This document shows positions 24,521 through 36,891 of a stretch of DNA of 64,000 nucleotides, one piece after another (position 1 is the first letter of the stretch; each line of letters opens with the position of its first letter). The notes under the pieces were generated by a model. That model made no database searches, had not been told where the DNA came from, and was given only the letters and a program-made list of their open reading frames with translations. The position numbers were made by a program, and so were the translations under genes. This stretch comes from Chamaecrista fasciculata. Its lineage: Eukaryota; Streptophyta; Magnoliopsida; Fabales; Fabaceae. The stretch spans positions 53,294 through 117,293 of the forward strand of contig QANZ01044514.1 in assembly GCA_003254925.1 (NCBI GenBank). The letters are read 5' to 3'.

Positions 24521-24729
24521 TAATATTAAGGGTTTTGTTATAAAAAAAAAAAACTCCATAGCTATAGAGTTTTTGTGTCTATCTCTCTCCTCTCATTCTT
24601 TTTCTTTATTTTGATTTTCATTAATTATCAAGAAAAATATATCATGAGAAGAAAGAGATCTAGATAGACACAAAAACTTCATAGCTTAAGTTATTGAGAT
24701 TTTTTTTTATAGCAAAACCTTAATATTAA
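24521..24729. mobile_element. foldback MITE, about 209 bp
   Basis: The arms are inverted: TAATATTAAGGGTTTTGTTA at the left and the complement of AATATTAAGGTTTTGCTATA at the right. Further in, CTCCATAGCTATAGAG and AGTTTTTGTGTCTATCT recur inverted. The centre is CT/GA-rich. No coding capacity. Confidence 0.65.
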
Positions 24730-25912
24730 TGCCCATCAATATGAGTAATGACATTTTACGTGCATCATTAAAATAAGGCAATAGCCAATATAAGACTTGA
24801 CCCATATATATAAATTCAAAAACAAAAGGTATTGTAGCCAGTTTTTTGACAAGGTTCATGCTGTCATGCATTAATTTAGCAAAATAAGAAGACAAATATT
24901 AAATCATAAAAAATTTCAACAGAATACGAAATTAAAGTCATAAAGCTGACATCCATCTTTATTTATTAATTAATTCAATATAAGCCATGGCAATTCAAGT
25001 GATCTGACTTGTAAATCTCTGCATTACTAATAGAACTATAAAATTAGAAGCTAGTGTGGCTGACCAATGACCATATATGAAAATATAATCTTGTATAAGG
25101 AAAAAGGGTATGCAAGATCATGATTAATTGTTGTGTTTTAGCGAGACACTGTTTGTATATGATCACTCTAATCGTGATACATACATATATGCTTTTTTAC
25201 TTGGGGTCAATTTTTTTTTATTTATTTTGTTCTCTGTACATATGTTTTCCTTTTTTTTATTATATAAAAACTATATTAATTAGTGGTTATTTTAGTAGTT
25301 TTATTCATCTTTCTCTATTTTTATTTTTTAAATTATCAAATAAATTGCTCACTTTTTTCTCTTTCAATTTTCTTCTTATTAACACATGATTTTATAGCTT
25401 CTATATAGGGCTATTCAAGTTGGATTGAATGTGAGTTAGTACGAATTTATTATTTTATTTAGCAAATTTTTTTTTGGACAATATTTAAGATGAGTTGGAT
25501 TGAATTGAAGAAAATAACCGAATCAGCTCAAACAAATCCAAATCAAACAATGACATGCTCAGTTAATGCTGAGTTGGGTTACATGTTGGCCCATGCTAAT
25601 ATTTTTATCCCTCATATATATTTATTTATTTTCAATTCGATCACTCTTCATTTTTTTTTCTTCAATTTGGTTCTTCACAATTTGTTTTTTTAAGGAACTA
25701 AATTGAGAATAAAAATTAATAATAGGACCAAATTGAGAAAATAATATTATTTTTAGAGAACAAAATATAATTTTAATTAAATGAAAAATTAGACTTAATT
25801 TTTATTTTTTAATTTTACGGGTTAGCATATTGGGTTGATTTGAACAGGTTGGTCCAACTCACTTGACACTGATTCTTTACTAACCTACGTATAATAATTA
25901 TCACACACTAAA
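24730..25912. other. AT-rich intergenic DNA
   Basis: No gene is supported. Confidence 0.5.
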
Positions 25913-25917
25913 GAATG

Positions 25918-27298
25918 TGATCTGACCATATTTTATCATACATTTTAATGACATTTTAAGGCATTTTATATTCATTTGGGATTCAATTATTTGCCTTTAT
26001 GTCCTTTTATGATAAAATATAATGCCTTGAGGTTTCATGCTTATTTGGATAATTTTGTGACTAATAGTGCGGTTTTTCTCGGGTTTAACCTTTATTATTT
26101 GTTTGACCTTTTTATCCTGAGAATTCGCATAGTTTCTCGATGTCTTGATAGGTTTAAAAGGAAGTCCAAAGCATTGGAATACTCAAAGGAAGACCCGAGG
26201 ATCATTGGAGACAAGTCAGGGACCAAATCGCACAGTTTCAACATTTTTCCAAATCATGCCGTGGAGTAGGCCGTGGAGAAGGCCGCGGCATGATCCACGG
26301 CATGATTTGCGTCAAATTTAATTATTGAAGCCCAAGCCCAATTTTGATGATTCAAACCTTGCCCAACCTGGATTTGGCCGAAAATTGAGGTATGAAAAGG
26401 ATCTTTAGGTCAATTTTAGGGTGACACACTTGCTTAGAGAGAGTTTTACACATATCATATCTCGGTGATCCGATATTATTATCGTGTGAAGCTTTTCTTG
26501 AGATCATGGCAGCAAATTCTGAAGTTGTTCATCTGTCAACCATGAGCAGCTAAACACTCATACCCGGAGGAGCATTGGAGCAAGCATGAGCTAGGGTTTC
26601 ACATAGGGAGTTTTTCTCACACTAGAATTAGGGTTTTCTCTTCTTGTTCTTGTTTTCTAGTTGAACCTAAGAACTATTTGTAAATTTAATTCTTGTTTCT
26701 TGATTAGGAACTTGGTTTTAATTCTTTCAATTATATCTTGATTGTAACCCTAGAGTTCATACTAGTTTGGTCATAATTATAGATATATAGCTTTGACAAT
26801 GGTTATTGTTATAAAGATTATGTTTCTTGATCTTCTTTTATCATCAATTTAATGAGGTTTTCAATTCTTATTGTGGATCTATCTTGTTTAAGGTGTTTGC
26901 ATGATAGGGTTGTTGATCTAGGTCATTGAATTATTAGTGACTATCTTAGGATGATTTGTGTGGGAATACTCAATTTATCTTTAGTAGTGATGATTGCTTA
27001 ATCCAATTGCTCTATCGGGTGTTTTCTCTATTTGATTAATCTTTTCGTTTATTATTATTTCTTTCAATTCAGTCATTTAAATCAAAAACACAAAAATATT
27101 TCTTGCTTATTTAATTATCGTCTTAGGTCATAGATAAACATTCAAGAACGATTTTCCCTTGCTTTCGCCCGATTAGTAATAATTTGGTAGTATTCGCTTT
27201 TAAACTTTGCACAAAAGTTCCTCGAGAGATCGACTCGGATTGCACCATTATAGTGCATTAATTCTGGTATTTTGGCCACCTAGCGACGGGTCCGGTCA
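25918..27298. mobile_element. probable solo LTR of an LTR retrotransposon, about 1.38 kb
   Basis: The block starts TGATCTGACC and ends GGTCCGGTCA, inverted termini with TG..CA borders. The flanks are GAATG (25913-25917) and TAATG (27299-27303), a 5-bp duplication with one mismatch. The base composition is higher in GC than the surroundings and there is no internal retroelement gene. The text (CTAGGGTTTCACATAGGG, TTAGGGTTTTCTCTTC, CTCGAGAGATCGACTCGG) resembles plant Gypsy-type LTRs. It may instead be an LTR fragment; a second copy is needed to decide. Confidence 0.45.
26251..26308. repeat. perfect 15-bp inverted repeat inside the LTR-like block
   Basis: AAATCATGCCGTGGA at 26251-26265 is exactly inverted at 26294-26308, with a 28-nt GC-rich loop that repeats GGCCGTGGAG and GGCCGCGGCATGA. 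In RNA this would form a stable hairpin. Confidence 0.8.
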
Positions 27299-27303
27299 TA
27301 ATG

Positions 27304-28433
27304 TAATAGAGAGAAAGAAGCAAATGAAATATGTATATTTTAATAAGAGAAAAGTGGGGGAAATAGAAAAAATTGTTTAAGGATTTTAAGAGAAAAAAAG
27401 ACAAAAGTATATAATTGACTGAGAGAATGGGTGAACAAAACTCCTTAAATGTTTGCTAGTACATTTGCTTTATGTATAAATGTATTTAAAAATAAAGCCT
27501 AAATTAAAAAAATACCAATATAATCAAGGAATGCTTTAATAGTGTTAGTATATTTAGTAATCAAAGTCCCACATTGGATAAGTTATAGAGTTGTGAAGAG
27601 TATATAAATGATTATTAAGTCATTTATAATAATTGAATTAAATATATATATTTATATATATGTCAAAGTGGGCACTTGGGCAATTGGGGCTTCAAGTCAA
27701 TAATTAGTTATAATTATTATTATTTTTTAATTGGTTAATTAAGTAATTAATTAATTAATTCGAATAAACAGACAGAAGTGTTCATTCATGAACAGTCATG
27801 AACATTAATTGTTTCAGAGAAATTAGTTTAAACCTAAAGTGACATGACTGTTCAATTTTAAACAGACATGAATGTTCATTTATGAAAGATTATAACTTGT
27901 CATTTATATTTAAATCTGAAATGTAATATCTGTTCAGATTTATTCTATAAATAACACTTCTTCTCTTAAAATAGAAAATATCATCTTCAACTTATTTTTC
28001 TCTATTTCGTGTTCAGAAGGTGTTATAGTATTGTTGGCTATAATATCAGGCTTTGTAAATCCTAGAGGAAATCTGCCATAAACACCCAACAGCATGCAAA
28101 TAGTGGGGCTTAATTTCTTTAAGGACAGTTACCACACTATCAAAGTGTACTCTGTTTTCGTGTTCTATCAAAAGCCTACTCTATTTTTTTTTATAACAAA
28201 TAGTATAATACTATTTGGGCAAGGTAGTTGAAGAGAACAAGCAATATATATTCCTATTATATACATATATATATATATATATTTTATTTAAAAAGATTTT
28301 ACAACATACAATATTATTCTTTTTTTGTCAATATACATACAGTATACATCATTGCTTTTGCTGCTTATATAGAATTCCGATTCTCATATAGGTGATGGTG
28401 GAATGCCAATTGTCAAATATAATTTGTGCCCAA
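27304..28433. other. AT-rich DNA with a possible LTR fragment
   Basis: The stretch from about 27543 includes AGTCCCACATTGGATAAG followed by GTATATAAATG, a combination often seen in the U3 region of plant LTRs. Neither borders nor internal genes were found. A TA microsatellite lies at about 28266-28282. Confidence 0.3.
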
Positions 28434-28450
28434 TCATGCATCTTGTTTTT

Positions 28451-28630
28451 TTCAGTTATCTGCCCGTATCCGAGGCCACTCCTCGACTAATTCAGACTCG
28501 ACCCGGGTCGCGCACCTGGCTATGGTGGGTAAGTCTCCCAATAAGGGTAACTATATTCACAAGGACTCGAACACGGGACCTTGCTTAAGCAGAACCAAGT
28601 TACTTACCACTTGGACCAACCACTTGTTGG
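28451..28630 (-). mobile_element. tRNA-derived SINE, minus strand, 17-bp target duplication
   Basis: TCATGCATCTTGTTTTT occurs identically at 28434-28450 and 28631-28647. The 180-bp insert reads on the minus strand with an A-box-like TGGTCCAAGTGGTAAG and a B-box-like GTGTTCGAGTCC about 33 bases on. A GC-rich body (GCGCGACCCGGGTCGAGTC) follows, then an end at CAGATAACTG with an A-run. This matches the layout of plant tRNA-related SINEs. The perfect duplication implies a recent insertion. It differs in sequence from the SINE at 18808. Confidence 0.85.
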
Positions 28631-28647
28631 TCATGCATCTTGTTTTT

Positions 28648-31600
28648 AATTTGTACTTTGAATGGTCATTTTCCATTGATTAATTGATTAAATAGGATGG
28701 ATAAGGCCTACACTTTGTCTTAATTATATCTTTTCCTAAAGAAAATTTAAACACGCTTCCAACTAATCAATGCACTTAGTATTTTACTCCTCCAAATACT
28801 TCATGAATTTTTTAACCAGTGTTTTGACAAAAAAATATCTTTAAAAATAAAAAAAATAATTGAAAAAAACACATAATATATATATTCAACTGTTTTTTTT
28901 TTCAGTTTTCATATTTTGATAATGCTTGTTAATAAACCAGTATCATAAACAAAAAAATGGAATTTTATATGTGAAAGAATTGAGTATATATAGCTAACAG
29001 ATTGGAGAGACAGATGTTATTAGTTTGATTGAAAATTAATTTTTATTATATAATCATATTGTATCTCCATTAATTATATATCCGTCTAGAATTGAAGTTG
29101 GAGTAGGTCAACCCAATATTGGTTTAACTATAAATAAATAATGGAAAGAAAGAGAAGACACTAAACACTTGTCAACCATCACTTAGAAGCTAACCCTTTT
29201 ATATGTTAACTTGAGGGAATACTATGAACAAAAAGATGCCTTGCTCTCTAGCTTTGGTTAATGAGCCAACAAATTAAATTATTGTAGTTATTTATATATT
29301 TTGAGTAAGAGGAAAGGAAGCATTATTATTAATTATAATTAATATACATATATATTCATACGATACTATACCCAATGTAGATGCTTTCTTTGGTCTAGCT
29401 GCTAGTACAATGAACCTTCCCTATACAACATCATGTACTATATTTTTATATACACACCATTAATTTTGTTTTAATGCCTAAGGAAAGCATACATACATAT
29501 ATATATATGGTACTTTATTTTCCTTTTGTGTCTTCTCTAGGCTCCTAATTGATTAGCTAACTATACTTATTTAGGCCACTTAATTAATGACGAATACTCC
29601 AACAATATTAATCAGCAATATATATATATATAACTTAGTGGAGTAGCTAAGCTATCTCCATGAGTTTAGAATTTAAAATAAAATTGAATATATCTATACT
29701 AGATAATGAGAGAGAGAAAGTAGTAGATGAGATTTAAGAAAGTTAAAACTTTTTGTTTGGTCTTTTAATTTTCACACTTCTAACGATTTAGTCCTTGAAT
29801 AATAGAAATATACTATTTAGTCACTGAATAACTACAAATGTCAAATCAAACGTTACACACGTATTTCCGTGCCCGTTAAGACACGTAAAACCTCTGTTAT
29901 ATATATATGTGTGTTGTGTGTAGGGGGGGGGGGGGTGTGGATTTTTTTTTGGCCAAAGAGAGAGAGTGGGAGTTGGAGTTTCAACCTTTTTTGTTAATTG
30001 GGTGCAGAGGAGATGGAAAAACTAAATTAAAGTGGAAAACCCAAGACATATGCATGCGCACAGTTGAATTAATTACAAGAACTGCTTACTTTAATTTTCT
30101 TAATTTCATATGTGGGTATACATAAGCTTAACATTATACTTTAATTTTCTTAATTAATTAACATTATATACATTATATATTTTTATCCTTAAATAGTATC
30201 CTTAGAATTTTAATTTCAATGTTTCAAAAGCATGTCATTACTAGCTATTCAATCATATATGGTTTTGTTTGTAATTAAAATAAAACATATATATACATCA
30301 TTTTGTCTTTGTTATGATAATAAAAATTAATGATATATATTATACTTAATTAGTTTTTTTTTATTTGAATTGTCAGTAAATGAGACTTTTTATGCAGAAA
30401 ATTAAATTATTGAGAGTAACTCGTAATTTTAAACTCATTGTATTTAAATTTGAAATGATAATTAAAAATGTGACCAATTTTGAACATATTACTTACTTCT
30501 AATAATTCAATCTGACTTCGTTTATTACTTATAACTCTGGACTTATTATCCAATATTTATTGACTTAATTTTTTTTATTAAATTAGTCACTTCACGTAAA
30601 TAAAAAGAGGCGGAAGACGATCAACTTTCACATCATCACTTAATCATGTTACATCTAACTCATAACTACAAAAGTCGTCCAATTTATTTATATTTATGGC
30701 TATAAAGTTTTTCCCACAATCTATATTACATTATTACTCATCATATAAATAATTACTTTTTGGTCTACCAATAACTAACACACACTTGAGGTTCATATAG
30801 TGAATAATTATGTGGAACTGGTAATAACATAAAATATGTTATATGTAAAGCATTAATAGGTATCAATTATAATGATTAATATAATTAGTTTAATTTAACC
30901 TGAATCATGACAAGTTGATACCAAATGCAAAGATTTTGAAGCAATATAATATTAAATAATATATATATATATATATTATATAAAAGATCAATGAATCTGT
31001 TTAATTTCAGTTTCAAGTTATATATATATATATATATATATATTAATGAATGATGTGAGAACATTGAAAAGAACAATGTTTTTGCTATGATTGTTAAGGG
31101 GGAAACCGGGAAAGAAAGCATGACACATGAGCAACTGAACAAGTAACATCATCATGTGCATGTACGTACATGTTCACACACACACATACAAATAGTTTTA
31201 GATAATATATATGTGTGTACAATATTATAACAAATATAATGAAATTAATCACTGCATGAAGGAGATTTTAGAGATACTATACATAAAAGCATAGTCCTCA
31301 CTAATAATGTTCTGTTATAGAAAAAGATTGAAGGTTGTAATAGTGTATTCATTATCCTTCAAAAAATTAAACCCTTATCATTTGCTGCTCTTATATTTGT
31401 GCTATATATTTCATCCTAGACTACGGGATAGATTGATTGAGAAGATGATTTAGAAGTGATGTGATGTGAGGCGAGGTGGTTTAAGGATTTAAGTTATTGA
31501 TTATGAATTTAATTAGTGAGTGAGATGAGATGAGTTATGATAGTTTGTAAACCATCATAAATCATTCAAATGATTATTTTTTCAAACCCCCTAAATCGGA

Positions 31601-32144
31601 GGGTTGAGATGATTTGAAATTTTAATTTTGTTTTCTTTTAATCTTATCATACTTTTAAATTTTAAAGATTTACATATGTTATTTCTCTTTATAAGATTAT
31701 TATTGAGAACTTCAAATTTTAACCAACATCACTTTAATAATAATATTACAATAACCCATTAGTAAAGAATGATTTGGCATTACTTGTTTTTTATTAAACT
31801 TCTAATCAATGAGAAGATACATCCCTTTCCACATCTCCAGCCCTTCTCTCCAGCCCTTCCCACCCTATTAATCACCATTCCATCCTACTCTCTTAAAGAT
31901 TCTCAATCAAATTCTAAGGAAGTCCAGTATTATAGTTAACAAAATTATAATATATTTTTCACACTTTTATAGAACTTCAAAAGAATGACATGTTAAAGAT
32001 ATATTATTTAAGATATATATATATTATTTCAAAGAAGTGATGATCTAAAGAGATCTAATCTTTTATATATAAATATTCATATTTCTTCAAATTAAAATTT
32101 TATGACTTCGTATATATCTCAAGTGTCCAAATACACAAGTCTCA

Positions 32145-32181
<37 letters not shown>

Positions 32182-32463
32182 GATAAAATAATTAAACAAT
32201 CACATAATTTTTTTTAATCGTTCAATTAGCTCAAGACCAATGTAAGAGAAATGTAGAGTATTTATTTCCCCAATATATATATGTTTCTGACTTTTAATTA
32301 TGAACGAGGTTTCCATAACAAACGAAAGGCATAGGCAAATGTAAATATGCTCATGTGACCTTTCCATTTATAAATATATGATATGAAGTTTGACTGAAAA
32401 TATATCAGGAATTTGTTGTTTATAATACCTGCATATCAAGCAAATAGTTAATAGTAACGTTTT
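28648..32463. other. AT-rich intergenic DNA with TA microsatellites
   Basis: No gene is supported over 3.8 kb. Notable simple repeats: a G-run at about 29923-29935; TA runs at about 30959-30976, 31019-31042 and 32148-32178. Confidence 0.5.
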
Positions 32464-32478
32464 AAAAGCTCGATGCAT

Positions 32479-34370
32479 CTCTTTAGTCCCAACACTCTCA
32501 GGAATTTCTCGATCTCTACTAAACTAGGTGTTCGTCATTCTACCCGTCTCGGGAAATATTTAGGAGTCAAAATTAATTATTATCAAAATAAAAAGAAAGT
32601 TTTTCAAGAAATGGTGGATAAGCTTCAATCTAAGCTTAGGCATTGGAAAGGTCGTCTTTTGTCCCAAGCTGCTAGGATCACTTTAGCTCAATTTGTGCTT
32701 CAATCCACTCCTATTTACCAATTTTCCAGTTTAAGTTTCCCCAAAAAATACACAACTCAGATTGATGCTATAACTATTAATTTCATTTGGGGTGACAAAC
32801 CTTCCATGCATCTGGCTTCCCAAACTACTTTAGACCCAAGCCATTGGGGGTTTGGTTCTTCGATCAGCTACCCTTATGAACACTGCTCTTCTTGCCAAAC
32901 ATTGTTGGAATTTACATACCAAGCCAGATTCTCTTCTTTCTAAGTTGGTTTCTGCTAAATACTTTCACAATAACATTGAATCTTTGCCAAAGAATACTAC
33001 TCAATCTTCTTGGGATTGGAAATCAGTTAATGCCTCTCGCAGTTTAATAACTCAATTTCTTTGGTGGCATATTGGAAATGGTTGTTCAATCCCGCCTTCT
33101 CCTTTTTGGTGGTCAGCGCATTCTCTACCTAATGCTACTGTTACAGCTCCTAGCGATTTGAGATCTTCTAACTATACTGAATGGAACCGCACTCTACTTT
33201 ACAACAACTTCCCACCTCATGTAGCCTCGCGTATTTTTTCCATTCCTTTGTCCAGGTGTAATATGCCAGATCAATACATTTGGACAGCTGATGTCTCTGG
33301 CATTTATACGACTTCTAAAGGTTACAAAGTACTTCTTGAACAACATTCCAATTCTCCTGCAAATCTTTCGAGCAATTCTTGGCAGGATTGGAAACATCTT
33401 TGGAAACAAAAATTTCCAATGCGTTTAATTGTTTTTCTTTGGAAGGTTTTCAAGATGCACTTCCATCACGTAGTGTCTTACATGCTCATCATCTACAAAT
33501 CATCTAGGACTGCCATCTTTGTGATTTTGCTGAATCGGAATCCTTATATCATCTCTTTTTTCAATGTTCTTTTGCGCGCGCAGTTTGGTTTGGCTCTCCT
33601 TTTCAAATTCGTACTTATCAGGTCCCTGCACATGCTTTTAAATCATGGATTTTTTATTGGCTTGTTCAAGACAACCTTTCTTCTAATGGCCATTTAACTA
33701 TTTTTCTACTGTATGAGATTTGGTTTTCTCGCAACCAGAAGGTTTTTAAGAAGTCTGAAATTCATCCATCTTCAACAATTTACCAAGCGGTGTGTAACTT
33801 TCAAAGTAATTCCAAAGCGGTAATGAAGTATCCACGTCATTTCTTGCTGCCAATTTCGTGTGTCTGTCACAATCAACCATCTTCCCTTGCTGAGGATAAC
33901 GGAAATCTATTATCTACCTCTGGTTTGACAATTGTCTTATTGTTAACAAAATCACAGTCTTGTTTTTATTATATTTCAGTGTTTTTGCAGGATGCTTTTA
34001 TTAAAATTATTCAGGTTCATTCCACTCCTGACAAGTGGTTCAAACTCTCTGGTGGTCTCTGGGTTCTGAGACAAATCCTCACTCAAGCAGGCCCAACTTT
34101 TCAACAACATCTCAACATCATCACTTCTTCTTCAGGCCTTGCTAAAGTAGTTAACAATCAACTTCGAGTTCCTTTTGATATCCTTACTCTTCAACAGGAT
34201 TGTGTTCATCTTCTGCACTCTATCCCCTTTCAATGTTATAAGTTTGGTGTTTCTTCTAAGTCTATGATTTCTAAGCTTCGTCTCTATCTTTCATCTCACG
34301 GTTTGTATATATAATTACGACTCTATCGCTATCTTGTTTAATTTTAAGCTTTTTGTTCAATAAAAAAAAG
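32479..34370 (+). mobile_element. 5'-truncated LINE (L1-type) insertion, 1.9 kb, with 15-bp target duplication
   Basis: AAAAGCTCGATGCAT is found identically at 32464-32478 and 34371-34385. The insert ends in AATAAAAAAAAG, an A-rich tail next to the right repeat. The content is the 3' half of a plant LINE ORF2. The C-terminal part of the reverse transcriptase comes first (LGKYLGVKINYYQNKKKVFQ, KLRHWKGRLLSQAARITLAQ). A zf-RVT region follows (HLWKQKFPMRLIVFLWKV). An RNase H-like tail ends at 34314-34317. Frameshifts (near 32845 and in the 33450-33800 region) break the frame, so it is dead. The catalytic RT core with the FADD box is missing through 5' truncation, the usual outcome of target-primed reverse transcription. 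Confidence 0.85.
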
Positions 34371-34408
34371 AAAAGCTCGATGCATGGTATGTTTAATCAA
34401 GTTATATA

Positions 34409-34455
34409 TTTTAATTTGATTATTATTTTTTTTGGTAATTTTTAATTTGATTATT
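34409..34455 (-). repeat. micro-insertion: ATTACC plus A8 (minus strand)
   Basis: TTTTAATTTGATTATT at 34409-34424 and 34440-34455 flanks the 15-nt insert ATTTTTTTTGGTAAT. It lies 24 bases beyond the LINE's right target repeat. Confidence 0.65.
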
Positions 34456-34568
34456 TAGACACTAACTATTCAATCTAAATTTAAAGATTGAAAAATAAAA
34501 ATTCTCAAAAACACTTTGGGCGACTTCAAACTATAAGATATGTTTCAAAGTTGTACCTTTTTTTTTTC

Positions 34569-34614
34569 AGTTATAACTTTATTGTTTTTTTGGCAAAACA
34601 ATTATAATTTTATT
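34569..34614 (-). repeat. micro-insertion: GTTTTGCC plus A7 (minus strand)
   Basis: AGTTATAACTTTATT (34569-34583) and AATTATAATTTTATT (34600-34614) match at 13 of 15 positions. The 16-nt insert is GTTTTTTTGGCAAAAC. Confidence 0.5.
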
Positions 34615-34620
34615 ATACCG

Positions 34621-34753
34621 TAAGATCTAATATCATCTAAATCATTAACAGAAAAATGTTTGACAAGTGACATCAACATTTTTTAAGGTATAATTGAGTC
34701 ACTTGTCATGCCACTATTTTCTCTGTTAATGATTTATACGATATTAGAGCTTA
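34621..34753. repeat. imperfect hairpin, about 50-bp arms
   Basis: The left arm TAAGATCTAATATC...AAATCATTAACAGA...GACAAGTGAC is inverted in the right arm (GTCACTTGTC...TCTGTTAATGATTT...GATATTAGAGCTTA). This is probably a small foldback MITE or a piece of a larger one. Confidence 0.55.
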
Positions 34754-35139
34754 AGGTATAATTTAAAACAAATATAAAAGAGTATATATATCAACAATTT
34801 GACCCATGAAAAATAAGATCAAAACGATATATTTTTTAGTCCTTAGAAGATTAAGACAATGTATTATTTAGTTCAGAAAAATGACTAATTAGTATACTAT
34901 TTTGATCTTTTAATGACTAAATCATACATTTTAATTTTTCAGGGATCGAGTTGTCAGATAACTTTAAAGATCAAATTGTTAGTTTACTCATTATAAATTT
35001 TTAAGAGTATAATCGAATATATATATATATATATATATATACTGCTATAATTTAAGTGATTAGAGACAGGCAATTACTTTGTACTAAAATATATATGTCT
35101 GCCTCATGATTGGCTTCTCTTGTGTAACCGTCCGTAAGG
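34754..35139. other. AT-rich DNA
   Basis: Nothing gene-like. A TA microsatellite lies at about 35018-35041. Confidence 0.5.
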
Positions 35140-35640
35140 CACAAAGTGGTTCACAACTCAACCACTATTTCTCCAATCGACCAATACATACAGCCACGTG
35201 TACTATTTGTGCATGCATAATCTCCAACACGACACGTGATACCACGTGTCGCTTCCTCATCACTCCTTCTCATGCACCCGCATAGCAGGGAATAACTTCC
35301 CAGAGATGGCAGATTTGGTGCTGACCTGGCATCAATAAAATCGCCTGGTCATCTTTCATTCCCCGCTTCTTCTGGCATCATCTTTCATCTCACGTCAACG
35401 TCAGTCTAACGCCGTTGCTCTCCGTCACGCTTCTTCTAAGGGAATATCCCTTATTATTCGGAGGATCATGCTAACGCCGTTAATCTCGCCGTTATCTGCT
35501 TAGCTGGATGCCACTGCACTCTTTGGGTTTCCCTAAATGGGCCAGCTGGCACCACACTCTCTAATCCTGCACGTGGCCAGCTAACACTGCTATCTCTCTA
35601 CTTTCATTCCCGTTTTACCCCAAACCTTACTGCTAATATA
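35140..35640. promoter_or_regulatory. GC-richer island with four G-box motifs, no gene attached
   Basis: The composition rises well above the surrounding AT-rich DNA. CACGTG occurs at 35195-35200, 35233-35238, 35243-35248 and 35570-35575. Two are in ABRE-like contexts (GCCACGTGTAC, ACCACGTGTC). CTAACGCCGTT is present twice (about 35407 and 35471). G-boxes bind bZIP and bHLH factors. No start codon with a plausible frame follows within 1 kb on either strand, so this may be an orphan promoter, a promoter relic or a transposon end. Confidence 0.4.
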
Positions 35641-35647
35641 ACACTAA

Positions 35648-36052
35648 ATGGCCAAAACTTCATTTTGGTCTTCAAGTTATAGGATAAATTTTATTTTGGT
35701 CATCAGACATTCTCATTTGAGATTAATGATGATTTATCTTTCACACATATTTTAATAAATGAATTGGGTGAACAAAAAATCTTATTTTTAAATCACAAAT
35801 TAGAGATAAATTTATTGTTGCCTTTTCTCTTTAAAAATGAAAATATTTCCTTATTTCTCTTTTAACTTGTTTATTAGAACACGTATGAGAGAAAGATTAT
35901 TCATTTCAATTGTTCAGGTCAGAGATAACTACTAAAGTTAGATGGAACTATATTTTGGGACTATGGTTGAACAAATTAGAAAGTTTGAGGATCAAAACAA
36001 AATTTACCCTATAATTTGAGGACCAATATAAAATTTTGACCTAATAGTAAAT
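35648..36052. mobile_element. foldback MITE, about 400 bp
   Basis: The left arm GGCCAAAACTTCATTTTGGT is inverted at the right end (GGACCAATATAAAATTTTGA). Inner phrases (AAATTTTATTTTGGTCATCA / GATCAAAACAAAATTTACCC) also pair. It belongs to the same family style as 46591-47035. Confidence 0.55.
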
Positions 36053-36837
36053 GGTGTCAACATACCACTTTTTTTTTTCCTCATGAATAGAACTCTTTAA
36101 TAAGTATAACGTATGTATTACATTTACTCCCTATTTTTAATTTAGAGAATATTTAACACATCTTTTTACTAAGAATATATAAAAATCAATAGGAAACAAA
36201 TGAAATATTTCACCTCAATCTAAAATCTACCATATATTTTAAATTCCAATATGATTATTTGACATTAATTAAAATTTTCCAACCCTTATTATAAGCATAT
36301 CATATTAGTGGTACTCTAGTAATTCAGCCCCGAAATGGGGGCATCCTGATAAAACCGACACCAGGAGAGAACCGATATTATAAAAATAAAAAATGTTACT
36401 CTTGCTTTTATGGTGAATTTATATGAAGCCATCATAATGCAAAATATATAGAGAGACATTAACTAAAAAAAAATAAATGAATGTGATACTTCATTAATTC
36501 TTTTATGGTGTGATACTGTTTTATTAAATAAAATATAATATAAACATTAATGTAAGTATATCTGAGGGACAAATTCAAAATTTTAGCTGATGTCAGTACA
36601 CTTTTTTAAACCTATATTTACTAATAATGTCTGAACATGAAATTAGGAGAACTCTTATAAACTATATAATGGGGAAAAAAAACCACACCATTATTTTTTT
36701 AATTTAATTAGTTAAACCTATTTTAGTTTATTTTATATAAATTAGAGATAATTTTTTATATATAAGATTGTTAGTTTAATTTTACTATAACAATAATGCA
36801 TTTTTCTTTCAACAAAAGTTTTAATTAGGTTTCACTG
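36053..36837. other. AT-rich DNA
   Basis: No gene is supported. Confidence 0.5.
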
Positions 36838-36891
36838 AATATTGTTTCGATTGCTATATATATATAAAAAAAAAATAATATTGTTTCGATT
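36838..36891 (+). repeat. micro-insertion: GC(TA)n plus A-run
   Basis: AATATTGTTTCGATT at 36838-36852 and 36877-36891 is identical. The 24-nt insert starts GCTATATATATATA and ends in A10 plus T. Confidence 0.65.

Noticed and set aside
28451-28630. A tRNA gene on the minus strand, suggested by A and B boxes.
   Set aside because: No cloverleaf or acceptor stem can be drawn, and the 17-bp target duplication and A-run mark it as a SINE.
29935-29960. T-run plus GGCCAAAG as a micro-insertion.
   Set aside because: No matching flanks; adjacent G-run and GA repeats make alignment meaningless.
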